Shown: positions 1 through 7,967 of the stretch, in pieces
Layout of the letters: the number at the start of each line of letters is the position of its first letter
Position numbering within the stretch: the first letter of the stretch is position 1
Assembly: GCF_003853705.1 (NCBI RefSeq)
Contig: NZ_QTQI01000011.1
Coordinates: forward strand, 160,338-224,337
Origin: Burkholderia sp. Bp8992
GTDB lineage: Bacteria > Pseudomonadota > Gammaproteobacteria > Burkholderiales > Burkholderiaceae
DNA: 64,000 nt
Reading direction: 5' to 3'
Translations under genes and position numbers: made by a program
Notes under the pieces: model-generated
What the model saw: the letters and a program-made list of their open reading frames with translations, nothing else
Database searches by the model: none
What the model was told of the DNA's origin: nothing

Positions 1-300
1 GCTCGTCGGCATGCCGTTCGGACGTGCAATCAACGTTGTGACGCGCTGCGTCCGTCATTCGAACGGCGTGCTGGAGGGCGGCGGCGGATCCGCGCTCGAA
101 TCGCGCTGAACGAGGCCGCGTCGCCGGCGAGGGCGGACGTCTGGGTCCGCCGCGATCCCGGCGACCCGGGCGGTTGCGCCGCCCGCTCCCGCGGGTTCGC
201 GGTCCGTGCGCCGCTACGCCGCCTTCCGCGCCCAACGCATCGCGTCGGGCGCGTCTTGCATGATGCGCGTCGGCGGCCGCGCTTTCCCCTGTTTCCGCGC
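1..300. other. left-edge stretch without a supported gene
   Basis: Nothing convincing is coded here on either strand. Open frames are present, but they are the low-complexity Arg/Ala/Pro-rich kind expected by chance in very GC-rich DNA. The stretch is the region downstream of the minus-strand barrel gene that ends at 301. Confidence 0.4.
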
Positions 301-1563
301 TCAAAAGAAGAACGTCGCGATCGCCTGCACGATCTCGCCCTGCGCCTGCGCGCCATAGACGCTGCGCGCCGAGCCGTGGTTGCTCTGCCATTGCACGGCG
401 CAGTCGGTGCGTGGCCAGTGATAGCGCGCTTCGAGCCATGTGAAGTAGCTGTGGTCGTCGAGGTTGTAGCGCGCCATCGCGGTCAACCCCAGGTGCTGGA
501 CGAAGACGTCGGGCATCGATGCGTAGACGAACAGCGAGCGCCGTGTCATCAGTTCCTGCGCGGTGCCGGCCATGTCGCGATAGCGCCAGTATCGCGACGG
601 GTCGCCTTGCAGTGCCCGCCATGCGGCGCCGCTCGCGCTGGCGCCGTCGTAGTCGTACTCGAGCGTCAGCGACAGCTTGTTTGCGAAGGTATGGGTGACG
701 CCCGTCGCGAGCTTCGAGACCCAGGACGATGCGGTCTGCGCGAAATCGCCGACCGCGCTGCCGCGGCCGATCGCGTATTCGACGAACCCGACCGTCGCAT
801 CGTCGATCAGCGTGGTGGCGTTCACGCCCAACTGCGGTGCGATACCTTCGCCGCCGTACAGCAGCCACTGAGGCGAGAAATTGCCGAACAGGCGCTGCGA
901 CCCGCTCAGCATGTAGCGGGTGCGTGCATTCGTCGCACCGAGATCGGGATTGAAGGTCGCCTCGTTCGGATGCGTGTCGAGCCGCGGCGACACCAGCGCG
1001 GTCATCGAGCCGCCGCTCCAGAGCAGTTGCCCGCGCATCATCACGCTGCCGAGCCGGTTTTCGCGCAGGCTCTCGGGGTCGATCGAGACGACGGAGCGCA
1101 GTGCGCCGACCTTGAAGAAGTCCGTGGGATTGAAGCCCGACGCGACGCCTTCGCGCAGGTTCACGCGGCCGAGGTCGACGAGCGCGTTCGGGCTCGCCTG
1201 CCAGCTCACATACGCCTGTTTCAGCGTGTCGACCGCGTTGTACCGCGACGTGCCCGCACGCCATCCCGCATCGAAGCGATTCGAAACGATCGCCCGCCAG
1301 TTGCCGGACGTGCCGTCGTACGACAGCGTGTTCGATACGCGCGCGTTGTCGTTGAGCGTCACGGACGCGGCCTGGTTCGCCGCCGTGTAGTTCGCGACGG
1401 CCGCCTCGAAGGTGCCGCGCCAGTTGCTCGGCGTCACGGGAGCCGCTGCCGCCGTATCGGCGAGCCGCAGCGCGTCGCCGTCCGCGTCGTCGGCAGCGAG
1501 GGCCGGCTGCGCGGTCGCGACGCCCGCCGCACAGATCAGTATCGCGACCCGGGATCGCGCCAT
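301..1563 (-). CDS. outer-membrane beta-barrel protein (porin/alginate-export-like)
   Basis: The protein is 420 aa. It begins with a clear Sec signal peptide (residues 1 to about 23, ending in QPALA) and continues with alternating polar/aromatic segments typical of a beta barrel, ending in Phe-Phe-Phe (IATFFF), as expected of an outer-membrane barrel C-terminus. It follows the LolA-like gene with a 3-nt gap and is the last gene of a four-gene operon with an ABC transporter. That context suggests it is the outer-membrane component of an envelope-spanning export route. The substrate is not visible from sequence. A specific porin family cannot be assigned by eye. Confidence 0.75.
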   Translation of the reverse strand: MARSRVAILICAAGVATAQPALAADDADGDALRLADTAAAAPVTPSNWRGTFEAAVANYTAANQAASVTLNDNARVSNTLSYDGTSGNWRAIVSNRFDAGWRAGTSRYNAVDTLKQAYVSWQASPNALVDLGRVNLREGVASGFNPTDFFKVGALRSVVSIDPESLRENRLGSVMMRGQLLWSGGSMTALVSPRLDTHPNEATFNPDLGATNARTRYMLSGSQRLFGNFSPQWLLYGGEGIAPQLGVNATTLIDDATVGFVEYAIGRGSAVGDFAQTASSWVSKLATGVTHTFANKLSLTLEYDYDGASASGAAWRALQGDPSRYWRYRDMAGTAQELMTRRSLFVYASMPDVFVQHLGLTAMARYNLDDHSYFTWLEARYHWPRTDCAVQWQSNHGSARSVYGAQAQGEIVQAIATFFF

Positions 1564-1566
1564 CGT

Positions 1567-2352
1567 CTAGTCGGCCTTGAAGCGGGCCAGGTACGCGCGC
1601 TGCAGCCACGCGTCCGGAATGTCGCGCCACGCGTAGTCGGAGTAGCGCATCACCGTGACCCAGCCGGGATCCAGCCCGTCGATGATGACGGTTTCCGTCG
1701 GCCGCGCCGCGCCCAACCGGTCCTGGTAGTGCCGGTAGTACGCAATCTTCAGCACGCTGCCGCTCGCCGCGAAGAAGCGCGCCTTGACCGGCCGCTTCGT
1801 ATCGTTCGCGATCCACAGGTCGATCGCGTGGTACGTGACGTCCGCCGCGCGCGCCGTCAGGTGCAGCCGGTAGCAGTGCCGGGTCTGGTGCTCGCCGTCC
1901 GCCACGTTCTCCTCGCCCGCCAGCGACGCGTCGTAGTCGTTCGCCCAGTTGACGGTCACGACGTCGCCGTTCGCGGCCTGGCCGAGCAGGCGCTGCTGTG
2001 GCGAGATTCGCACGCTGGCCTGGCTCGACGGATCGTAGAACCACAGATCGTTGCCGTTCTTCAGCATCAGCTTGTTCGCGTCGCGGGCCGGGGCGACGAA
2101 CTGCACCAGCGTGCGGAACTGGCTGGTTGCCGGGTCTGCCTTCGAGTAGATCTTCAGCACCTCGCTGTCCGTCTGCTGTCCATTGCGAAATTCGAGCAGG
2201 GTCGTCGTCAGGCCGAACGGTTTGTCGGGATTGCGCACCGCGTCGCTTTGCGCGAGCAGCTGTTGCGCCGACGGCTCCGCCGCCGCGGCCGCGATGGCGG
2301 CGAACGCGAGCAGCATCGCGGCGGCGCGCAGGATCCGGATGGAAACGATCAT
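1567..2352 (-). CDS. LolA-like outer-membrane lipoprotein-sorting protein
   Basis: The protein is 261 aa with an N-terminal signal peptide (about 24 residues, Ala-rich). The mature part resembles the LolA/RseB-like half-barrel proteins annotated as outer membrane lipoprotein-sorting proteins, with motifs such as NGNDLWFYDPSSQ and the later YHAIDLWI strand. Members carry a lipid or lipoprotein across the periplasm. The start at 2352 is backed by AGGAG eight bases upstream. It lies between the permease gene (15-nt gap) and the barrel gene (3-nt gap). The inferred role is the periplasmic shuttle of the same export system. Confidence 0.75.
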   Translation of the reverse strand: MIVSIRILRAAAMLLAFAAIAAAAAEPSAQQLLAQSDAVRNPDKPFGLTTTLLEFRNGQQTDSEVLKIYSKADPATSQFRTLVQFVAPARDANKLMLKNGNDLWFYDPSSQASVRISPQQRLLGQAANGDVVTVNWANDYDASLAGEENVADGEHQTRHCYRLHLTARAADVTYHAIDLWIANDTKRPVKARFFAASGSVLKIAYYRHYQDRLGAARPTETVIIDGLDPGWVTVMRYSDYAWRDIPDAWLQRAYLARFKAD

Positions 2353-2367
2353 GGTAGCGGCTCCTGA

Positions 2368-3768
2368 TCAGGCGAAACGCAGCGCATCGACGATCGGCAG
2401 GCGGGCAGCGCGGTGCGCGGGCAGCCAGGCCGAGAACGTCGCGACCACCGTCACGCCGAGCGCGTAGCGCGCGATCATCCCGAACTCGCCCCACACGCGT
2501 ACCGACAGCGCGACCGGATCGGTCTGTCCGGGCGGCGTCCAGTGCAGGCCGGCGCGGTTGATCGCGACACCCGCCGCGAGCGCGAGGACGGTGCCTGAAA
2601 TCGCGCCACACATACCGAGCAGGCAGCCTTCGCAGACGAACAGGCGGCGAATGCCCGCGCCACGCAGGCCGAGCGCGCGCAGCGTGCCGATCTCGTGCGT
2701 GCGCTCCATCACGGCCATGTTCATGGTGTTGCCGACCGTGAACAGCACGATTGTGGCGATCAGCGCCGCGATGAAGCCGAAGATCGCGCCGAACATGCCG
2801 GTGACCTGGCCGTACTGCGGATTCAGCGTCGCGAAGCCGAGCACCTCGATCGGCTCGCCCGCGAGCCGGGTGCGCAGCAGCGTCTGGATGCGGGCGCGCG
2901 CGGCCGGCAGAGCGGCCGTGTGTTTCAGCTGCACGGCGATGGAGGTCACCTTCGCATTCGGGCCGGTCCCGTAGACGAGCTGCTGCGCCTGCGGCAGATG
3001 CACCTGCACGAACATGTCGTCGATCTGCTTGACGCCTTGCTTCTGAGCCGAGATCACCGACAGTTCGGCGACGTTCGGTGCGCCGTACGCATTCGACGTC
3101 AGCAGTTCGAGACGAGCGAGCCCGCCGTGCCGCACCGGCTTCGCCGCGGCCTCGGCCCGCGTGAGCGACGCAATGTCGTCGGGCAGGTCCGACGCGCCAG
3201 CCGGGGCCGCCGCCGTCACCGGATCGCGGCAATCGGGTACGCGCAGTGCATCGCAGAGGCGCAGCACGCGCGCGACGCCCGTGCCTATCACGGCGGCATT
3301 CGCGGCGCTGCCGGTCAGCGCGACGGGCGTCGCCCGGTCGGCGAAGCCGTAGTCGTTCCACTGTCGCATCCGGTTCTGGTCGGCCACGACGATCCCGCTG
3401 CCCGAGACGGTGCGCGATACGCCCGCCGCGAAGTTGCCGGCGATGCCGTTGATCGTCAGCACCGGCGTCACGACCGTCACCTCGCGAGCCAGCTCGGGAT
3501 CACCGAGCAAGGTGTCGATGATCTTCCGGTAGTCGGCGATCCCGTACGAGACGGGGTCGCCGCTGCCATACAGGAAATAGTCGCGGTGCTGGATCTGCAG
3601 ATGGCCGCCCTGACGCACGTAGCTGGTCTGGAGTCCGTAATTGATGTCGCGTGCATAGCCGCCGAACAGCAGGATGGCGGACAGGCCGACCACCATCGCG
3701 AGCAGCGTGGTGGACGAGCGGCGGCGGTTGCGCAGCAGATTGCGGAAGGCGAGAACCCAGGTGCTCAT
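2368..3768 (-). CDS. FtsX/MacB-like ABC transporter permease
   Basis: The protein is 466 aa. It has one N-terminal membrane segment (residues about 17-40) after the typical RNLLRNRRRS motif, then a large periplasmic domain, then three C-terminal membrane segments (starting near GAIFGFIAALIATIVLF) that include the FtsX-family stretch ERTHEIGTLRALGLRG. This is the LolC/E and MacB topology used to extract molecules from the inner membrane rather than pump them through it. The start MSTWVL at 3768 is chosen because it overlaps the ATPase stop by 4 nt (ATGA). The open frame continues upstream to 4710, but that part only shadows the ATPase. Confidence 0.85.
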   Translation of the reverse strand: MSTWVLAFRNLLRNRRRSSTTLLAMVVGLSAILLFGGYARDINYGLQTSYVRQGGHLQIQHRDYFLYGSGDPVSYGIADYRKIIDTLLGDPELAREVTVVTPVLTINGIAGNFAAGVSRTVSGSGIVVADQNRMRQWNDYGFADRATPVALTGSAANAAVIGTGVARVLRLCDALRVPDCRDPVTAAAPAGASDLPDDIASLTRAEAAAKPVRHGGLARLELLTSNAYGAPNVAELSVISAQKQGVKQIDDMFVQVHLPQAQQLVYGTGPNAKVTSIAVQLKHTAALPAARARIQTLLRTRLAGEPIEVLGFATLNPQYGQVTGMFGAIFGFIAALIATIVLFTVGNTMNMAVMERTHEIGTLRALGLRGAGIRRLFVCEGCLLGMCGAISGTVLALAAGVAINRAGLHWTPPGQTDPVALSVRVWGEFGMIARYALGVTVVATFSAWLPAHRAARLPIVDALRFA

Positions 3769-4478
3769 TGGCAGGCCTCCTCGTGCACGGCGGCGGAGCG
3801 GGTTTCGACGACGCATCCGTCGCGAATCATCGCGACGTCGTCCGCGGCGGCGATCACCTGCGGGTCGTGCGACGAAAACACGAACGACGTCGCTCGCTCG
3901 CGCTGCATCGTGCGCATCAGCGCGATGATGGTCGCGCCCGTCGCGCTGTCCAGGTTGGCGGTGGGCTCGTCGGCCAGCACGAGTGCCGGCTCGGTGACGA
4001 GTGCGCGCGCGATCGCGACGCGCTGCTGCTGGCCGCCCGACAACTGGCCGGGCCGGCGATTCGCCTTGTCGCCCATGCCGACGGCGTCGAGCAGCGCGAG
4101 CACCCGTTCGCGTCGCCGCGCGCGGGCGACGCCCAGCAGGGTCAGCGGATATTCGACGTTCTCGAACGCGCTGAATACCGGCAGCAGGTTGAACGACTGG
4201 AACACGAACCCGACGTGACGCGCGCGGAAATCGGCCAGCGCATTCTCGCGCATCGCGTCGATTCGCTGGCCCGCGACCGTGATGGCGCCGCGCGTCGGGC
4301 GATCGATGCCGCCGAGCAGGTTGAGCAACGTCGTCTTGCCGCTGCCGGACGGGCCCGACAGCACCGTGAAGCGGTTCGCGAGAATATCGAGCGACGCATC
4401 GTCGGCCGCCGCGACCGCGAGCGGGCCGGTTCCATAGGTTTTCGTGACATGACTCAAGCTGGCCGCCAACACGGGCAC
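3765..4478 (-). CDS. MacB/LolD-type ABC transporter ATP-binding protein
   Basis: The protein is 237 aa, the usual length for the family. Visible motifs are Walker A GPSGSGKTT, signature LSGGQQQRVAIARAL, Walker B ALVLADEPTANLD and an H-loop in FVFSSHD. It powers the permease encoded immediately downstream (4-nt overlap) and is the first gene of the four-gene minus-strand operon. The operon diverges from the fatty-acid-like cluster across a 371-bp gap, so the two may share regulation. Confidence 0.88.
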   Translation of the reverse strand: MPVLAASLSHVTKTYGTGPLAVAAADDASLDILANRFTVLSGPSGSGKTTLLNLLGGIDRPTRGAITVAGQRIDAMRENALADFRARHVGFVFQSFNLLPVFSAFENVEYPLTLLGVARARRRERVLALLDAVGMGDKANRRPGQLSGGQQQRVAIARALVTEPALVLADEPTANLDSATGATIIALMRTMQRERATSFVFSSHDPQVIAAADDVAMIRDGCVVETRSAAVHEEACQ

Positions 4479-4849
4479 CTCCCAGGGTATTCGATCGATG
4501 TCGCCACCTTAGCGGGAACCGCGGCCCCGTATTGCGCAGTGCGACGAACGGCGGAACGCGCGGACGAACGGCATTCCTTCGCGATGAATGGCGGCCGTCA
4601 GCGAGCGCTGCCGCGCAGCGGTGCGGCGAGCCGGTCGCGGCCCGTCGGCGGCCGCACGACCGCGTTGCATTCCATCGGCCCCACGCGCGGTTCGTCGCCC
4701 GTTTCTGCAATTGGTCGCATGATCGTTTCTTTCGGCGACGAATCGATACACTCGCAGCCGATCAGCACTTGATCCGCACGACATCGGCCGACGTGAGAGC
4801 GGTCACCGGGGTGCGAGAAGCCAAAACACAGACATAACAAGGCATAAAA
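4479..4849. promoter_or_regulatory. divergent intergenic region with a 10-bp direct repeat
   Basis: This 371-bp gap separates the export operon (minus) from the biosynthetic cluster (plus) and must hold both promoters. The decamer GACGAACGGC occurs at 4542-4551 and again at 4563-4572, exactly 21 bp (two helical turns) apart, the arrangement expected of a dimeric or tandem regulator site. No regulator gene lies next to it. I could not place -35/-10 boxes with confidence. Confidence 0.35.
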
Positions 4850-5299
4850 ATGAGCCATACCAGGTTTGAGAGGGGGAGCGAGACGGCGCGGCCTGGCTTT
4901 CTTGCCCTTTGTCGCGTGATCCGCGATCCGTCCGATCCCGCGCGTTTCGCGGGCGCCGCGGATCCGCGGCGGTATGACGACTGGTCGAGCGCACGGCCCG
5001 CGCTGCTCGTCATCGAGGCGCTGCATCAGTTCGCGGTCAAGGCGGCGCGCACGATGCACGGCGAGCCGGCGCTGATGGTGCCGGCACAGCTGCGCGAGCT
5101 GACGCTGCACCGCGTCGACGGCTATCCGCGGCTGGCGCTGGCCGGCACCGTCGCGAAACATGGCGACGGATACCGCGTCGAGGTGTCGGCGCGCGACGCC
5201 GATGCCGGCATGTTTCCGGCCGTCGCATCGGGTACCGTGTTCGTCGCGCTGATGCCGGCCCGCCCGCCCGCGTCGGCCGCGCCGGGAGACCGGCCATGA
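4850..5299 (+). CDS. hotdog-fold FabZ/ApeP-like protein
   Basis: The protein is 149 aa. The central helix (ARPALLVIEALHQFAV) and the following strands resemble the hotdog 3-hydroxyacyl-ACP dehydratase-like proteins that sit in aryl polyene and related type II clusters. I do not see the FabZ catalytic His/Glu pair in register, so it may be a structural or non-dehydrating partner. Its stop overlaps the next gene's ATG by 4 nt. It is the first gene of the plus-strand cluster. AAGG lies about eight bases before the start. Confidence 0.6.
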   Translation: MSHTRFERGSETARPGFLALCRVIRDPSDPARFAGAADPRRYDDWSSARPALLVIEALHQFAVKAARTMHGEPALMVPAQLRELTLHRVDGYPRLALAGTVAKHGDGYRVEVSARDADAGMFPAVASGTVFVALMPARPPASAAPGDRP

Positions 5300-5667
5300 T
5301 GCCCGCCGTCGCAACGCCCTCGGCCACGATCACCGGCGATCAGTTCGGTGTGATCGACGTGGCGAGCGCCGCACCGCTCTTCGACGAGCACTTCGAGCAG
5401 TTTCCCGTGCTGCCCGGTTCGTTCAGCCTCAGCCTGGTGATCTCGATGCTGTTCGACGCGCTCGGCCTCGCGGCGAACCGGCCGATTCCGGCGCTCACGG
5501 TTCGCAAGATCAGCTTCATCTGCCCGGTACGGCCGGGCGAGCGCCTGACCGCGCGCCTGCGACGCCTGCAGCAGGACGGGGCGCGCACCACCGCGCACGT
5601 CGAACTGCGCAATGCCAAAGGGCAGGGCGTGATGGACGGCATCCTCAGCTGGGAGCACGCGGCATGA
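5296..5667 (+). CDS. FabZ-like 3-hydroxyacyl-ACP dehydratase
   Basis: The protein is 123 aa with the FabZ-type active-site region DEHFEQFPVLPG, including the catalytic His. In FabZ a Glu follows on the central helix six residues after the conserved Pro-Gly; here the aligned residue appears to be Ser (PGSFSLSLV), so catalysis is uncertain. It probably pairs with the preceding hotdog protein. The overlaps are 4 nt on both sides, indicating translational coupling within the cluster. Confidence 0.7.
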   Translation: MMPAVATPSATITGDQFGVIDVASAAPLFDEHFEQFPVLPGSFSLSLVISMLFDALGLAANRPIPALTVRKISFICPVRPGERLTARLRRLQQDGARTTAHVELRNAKGQGVMDGILSWEHAA

Positions 5668-6392
5668 CGAAGCTCGCCATCGTCACGGGCGGCACCCGCG
5701 GGATCGGGCGCGCGATCGTCGACGCGCTGATCGCCGACGGCCACACCGTCTACTTCACCTACCGATCGAATCCGGAACTGGCCGACGCACTGGAGCGCGC
5801 GTACGACGGCGCGGCGCGCGGCTTTCGGGTCGACGGCGGCGACTGGGACGCCGTGCAGGCGTTCGCCGACCACGTGAACGCGGAGGCGGCCGTCGACGTG
5901 CTCGTGAACAACGCGGGCGTCAACGACGATGCGCTGCTGATCGGCAGCCCGTTCGCCCGCTACTGGGAAACGCTGCGGATCAACCTCGGCGCGACGATGG
6001 CGTTTTGCCATGCGTTCGGCGACGGGATGCAGTCGCGCCGGCGCGGCGCGATCGTCAACGTGTCGTCGATCGCCGCGCGCAAGCCGAAGACCGGCAACGG
6101 CGCATACGGCGCGTCGAAGGCGGCGATCGAGCGCTTCACCAAAACGCTCGCGCTCGAGATGGCGCGCTTCGGCGTGCGCGTCAACGCGGTCGCACCGGGG
6201 TTCGTGCGCTCCGACCTGTTCGAGCGTTTTCTCGCGTCGCAGGACGCCGCGGCGTTCTACCGCCAGATTCCGATGCGCAAGATCCTCGAGCCCGGCCAGG
6301 TCGCGCGCACGGTCCTGCTGCTCGCGAACGGCTCGCTCGAAACGACGGGAAGCGTCGTCGATCTCGGCAATGGCGAAAACATCAGTGGCTGA
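5664..6392 (+). CDS. FabG-like 3-oxoacyl-ACP reductase (SDR)
   Basis: The protein is 242 aa, a normal classical SDR. It has the N-terminal Rossmann motif GGTRGIG, the NNAG motif, and the catalytic Ser-Tyr-Lys set in VSSIAAR and AYGASKAA. The ending VVDLGNGENISG is the usual FabG C-terminal strand. It is expected to reduce beta-ketoacyl groups on the acyl carrier protein encoded next, with NADPH. It overlaps the dehydratase gene by 4 nt. Confidence 0.88.
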   Translation: MTKLAIVTGGTRGIGRAIVDALIADGHTVYFTYRSNPELADALERAYDGAARGFRVDGGDWDAVQAFADHVNAEAAVDVLVNNAGVNDDALLIGSPFARYWETLRINLGATMAFCHAFGDGMQSRRRGAIVNVSSIAARKPKTGNGAYGASKAAIERFTKTLALEMARFGVRVNAVAPGFVRSDLFERFLASQDAAAFYRQIPMRKILEPGQVARTVLLLANGSLETTGSVVDLGNGENISG

Positions 6393-6417
6393 CCCAGTGA
6401 ATCAAGGAGAGTGGACC

Positions 6418-6774
6418 ATGAAGGAAGACATCAAGAACATCGTCGCGCAAATCCTGTATCTGAGCGGTCCCGAACAGGTGGCCGACTCCGCGTCGCTGTT
6501 CCGCGAGCTGAACATGAGCTCGATCGACTACGTCGACCTGTGCTACGAGCTCAAGGACAAGGTGGACAACCGCATCAGCCTCGAAAACCTGTGGCCGTTC
6601 AACCGGATGCTGCTCGATCCGCAATACCACACTGGCACCGAGTGGACCGAGGCCGGCTGGCGGCAGGTGTGCGACGTGATGAGCTGGAACGGCCACGAGA
6701 AATGCAGCCTGCAGGATCTCTACGAGCACTTCTCGGTGAACTACATCGAGCGCCGTATCGCGCAGTTCAGCTGA
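6418..6774 (+). CDS. acyl carrier protein, extended
   Basis: The protein is 118 aa. The carrier motif is FRELNMSSIDYVDL, with Ser35 as the likely phosphopantetheine attachment site; the canonical Asp before it is replaced by Ser. It is longer than the usual 75-90 aa because of an aromatic C-terminal extension (about 40 residues, rich in Trp, Tyr and His). The start ATG is preceded by AAGGAGAGTGG, a strong ribosome-binding site. It should carry the growing acyl chain for the ketosynthase pair that follows. The C-terminal extension is unusual and may bind a partner. Confidence 0.82.
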   Translation: MKEDIKNIVAQILYLSGPEQVADSASLFRELNMSSIDYVDLCYELKDKVDNRISLENLWPFNRMLLDPQYHTGTEWTEAGWRQVCDVMSWNGHEKCSLQDLYEHFSVNYIERRIAQFS

Positions 6775-6869
6775 CCCGGGCGTTCCGCCCGCGTCGCAGG
6801 AACGCCGCACCGCGCGGCGCGGCATCGCGCGCCCGCCCGAATTTCGACTCATGTGAATGGGGACTTGCC

Positions 6870-7967
6870 ATGTCGTACATCACCGGCCTCGGCATCGCGA
6901 CGGCCGCTTTTCCCGACATCGCGTCGCTGCTGGACGTCGACTTCGCCGCGCGCGCGCCGCTCGCGCCGGCCGAGAAGCCCGGCGACTACGTGCGCGCCAA
7001 CCTGCCGTTTCCGCTCGTGCAGCGCATGGCGCGCGAGGATCGTTCGCTGCTGAACCCGGGTTCGCGTCTCGCGCTGCAGGTGGCCGCCGAGGCGTTCGAC
7101 GCGGCATCGGTCGGCCGGCCCTACACGGACGAAGAGCGCGAGCGGTTCGCGGTATTCACGGGGGTCGAGGGCGAGGACGCGACGATGGCCGTGCTCGCGC
7201 CGCTGCACGCGCGTCACGGCCTCGACGGCTGCGGCTACTTCGGCGAGGTCAAGGCGGACCTGAATCCGCTCGACATGCTGCGCCTGCTGACCACCAACGC
7301 GCTGTACCAGATATCGAAGCTGTTCGCGCTGCGCGGCGAAGGCTATCCGCTGCAGCGGATGTCGCTGACCAGCCTGTGCGCGCTCGAGGAAGCGCATCGG
7401 CAGATCGAGGGCGGCGCGATCGACCGGGCAGTCATCGCGGCCGTTGGCGACATGACGTCGGCCGACAACGTCGCGGCGTTCGAGAAGATGGGTCTGCTGC
7501 GCACGACGTCGCACCCGGTCGGCATCGTGCCCGCGTTCGGGGCCGTTGGCGCCGTCGTCGAACGCACGCCGCGCGACGGGTGCGCGCCTTGCGCGCAGGT
7601 GCTCGACGTGCATTCGCTGTACAAGCCCGACACGTCCGTGTCGAGCGCTGACTGGTCGAGGCTGTTCGCCCGCTTTCCCGGCGAGGCCGCGCTCGGCGTG
7701 CCGCACGTCGTGCTGTACCAGAACGGCGAGCCGTCGCTCGGTAAGGCGGAGCGCAATGCCGTGCAGCATGCGTGGCCGAATGCCGTCGTGCACGCGTACA
7801 AGCCGCATGTCGGCTATACCGGCCGGGCGAACAACCTGATCGACCTGGTCCTCGCGATCGCGGATCCGGCCATCCCGGTCGGCGCGCCCGTGCTGGTCAA
7901 CGGCATTGGCGTGTCGTCGGGCCTCGGGGCGATCCTGGTACGCAAGCTGAGCGGGGTGGGGCGATGA
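6870..7967 (+). CDS. degenerate beta-ketoacyl synthase, chain-length-factor-like
   Basis: The protein is 365 aa with thiolase-fold layout. Aligned by eye to FabF, the nucleophile Cys is kept (Cys170 in LTSLCALEEA), but both catalytic His appear replaced: Asn285 in the position of the His in AHGT (LYQNGEPS) and Tyr316 in place of the second His (KPHVGYTG). The C-terminal glycine loop VNGIGVSSGLGA is kept. It overlaps the true ketosynthase gene by 4 nt, so it is probably its heterodimer partner, analogous to chain-length factors. Unlike most of those it retains Cys. The start at 6870 has GGGGA upstream. Confidence 0.72.
   Translation: MSYITGLGIATAAFPDIASLLDVDFAARAPLAPAEKPGDYVRANLPFPLVQRMAREDRSLLNPGSRLALQVAAEAFDAASVGRPYTDEERERFAVFTGVEGEDATMAVLAPLHARHGLDGCGYFGEVKADLNPLDMLRLLTTNALYQISKLFALRGEGYPLQRMSLTSLCALEEAHRQIEGGAIDRAVIAAVGDMTSADNVAAFEKMGLLRTTSHPVGIVPAFGAVGAVVERTPRDGCAPCAQVLDVHSLYKPDTSVSSADWSRLFARFPGEAALGVPHVVLYQNGEPSLGKAERNAVQHAWPNAVVHAYKPHVGYTGRANNLIDLVLAIADPAIPVGAPVLVNGIGVSSGLGAILVRKLSGVGR

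Noticed and set aside
256-2367. 703-aa plus-strand open frame opposite the barrel and LolA-like genes
   Set aside because: Arg/Ala/Val/His-rich sequence without domains. It is antisense to two well-supported genes, as expected from high-GC codon bias.
2695-4218. 507-aa plus-strand open frame opposite the ABC permease and ATPase
   Set aside because: Shadow frame. The minus-strand reading has clear ABC and FtsX motifs.
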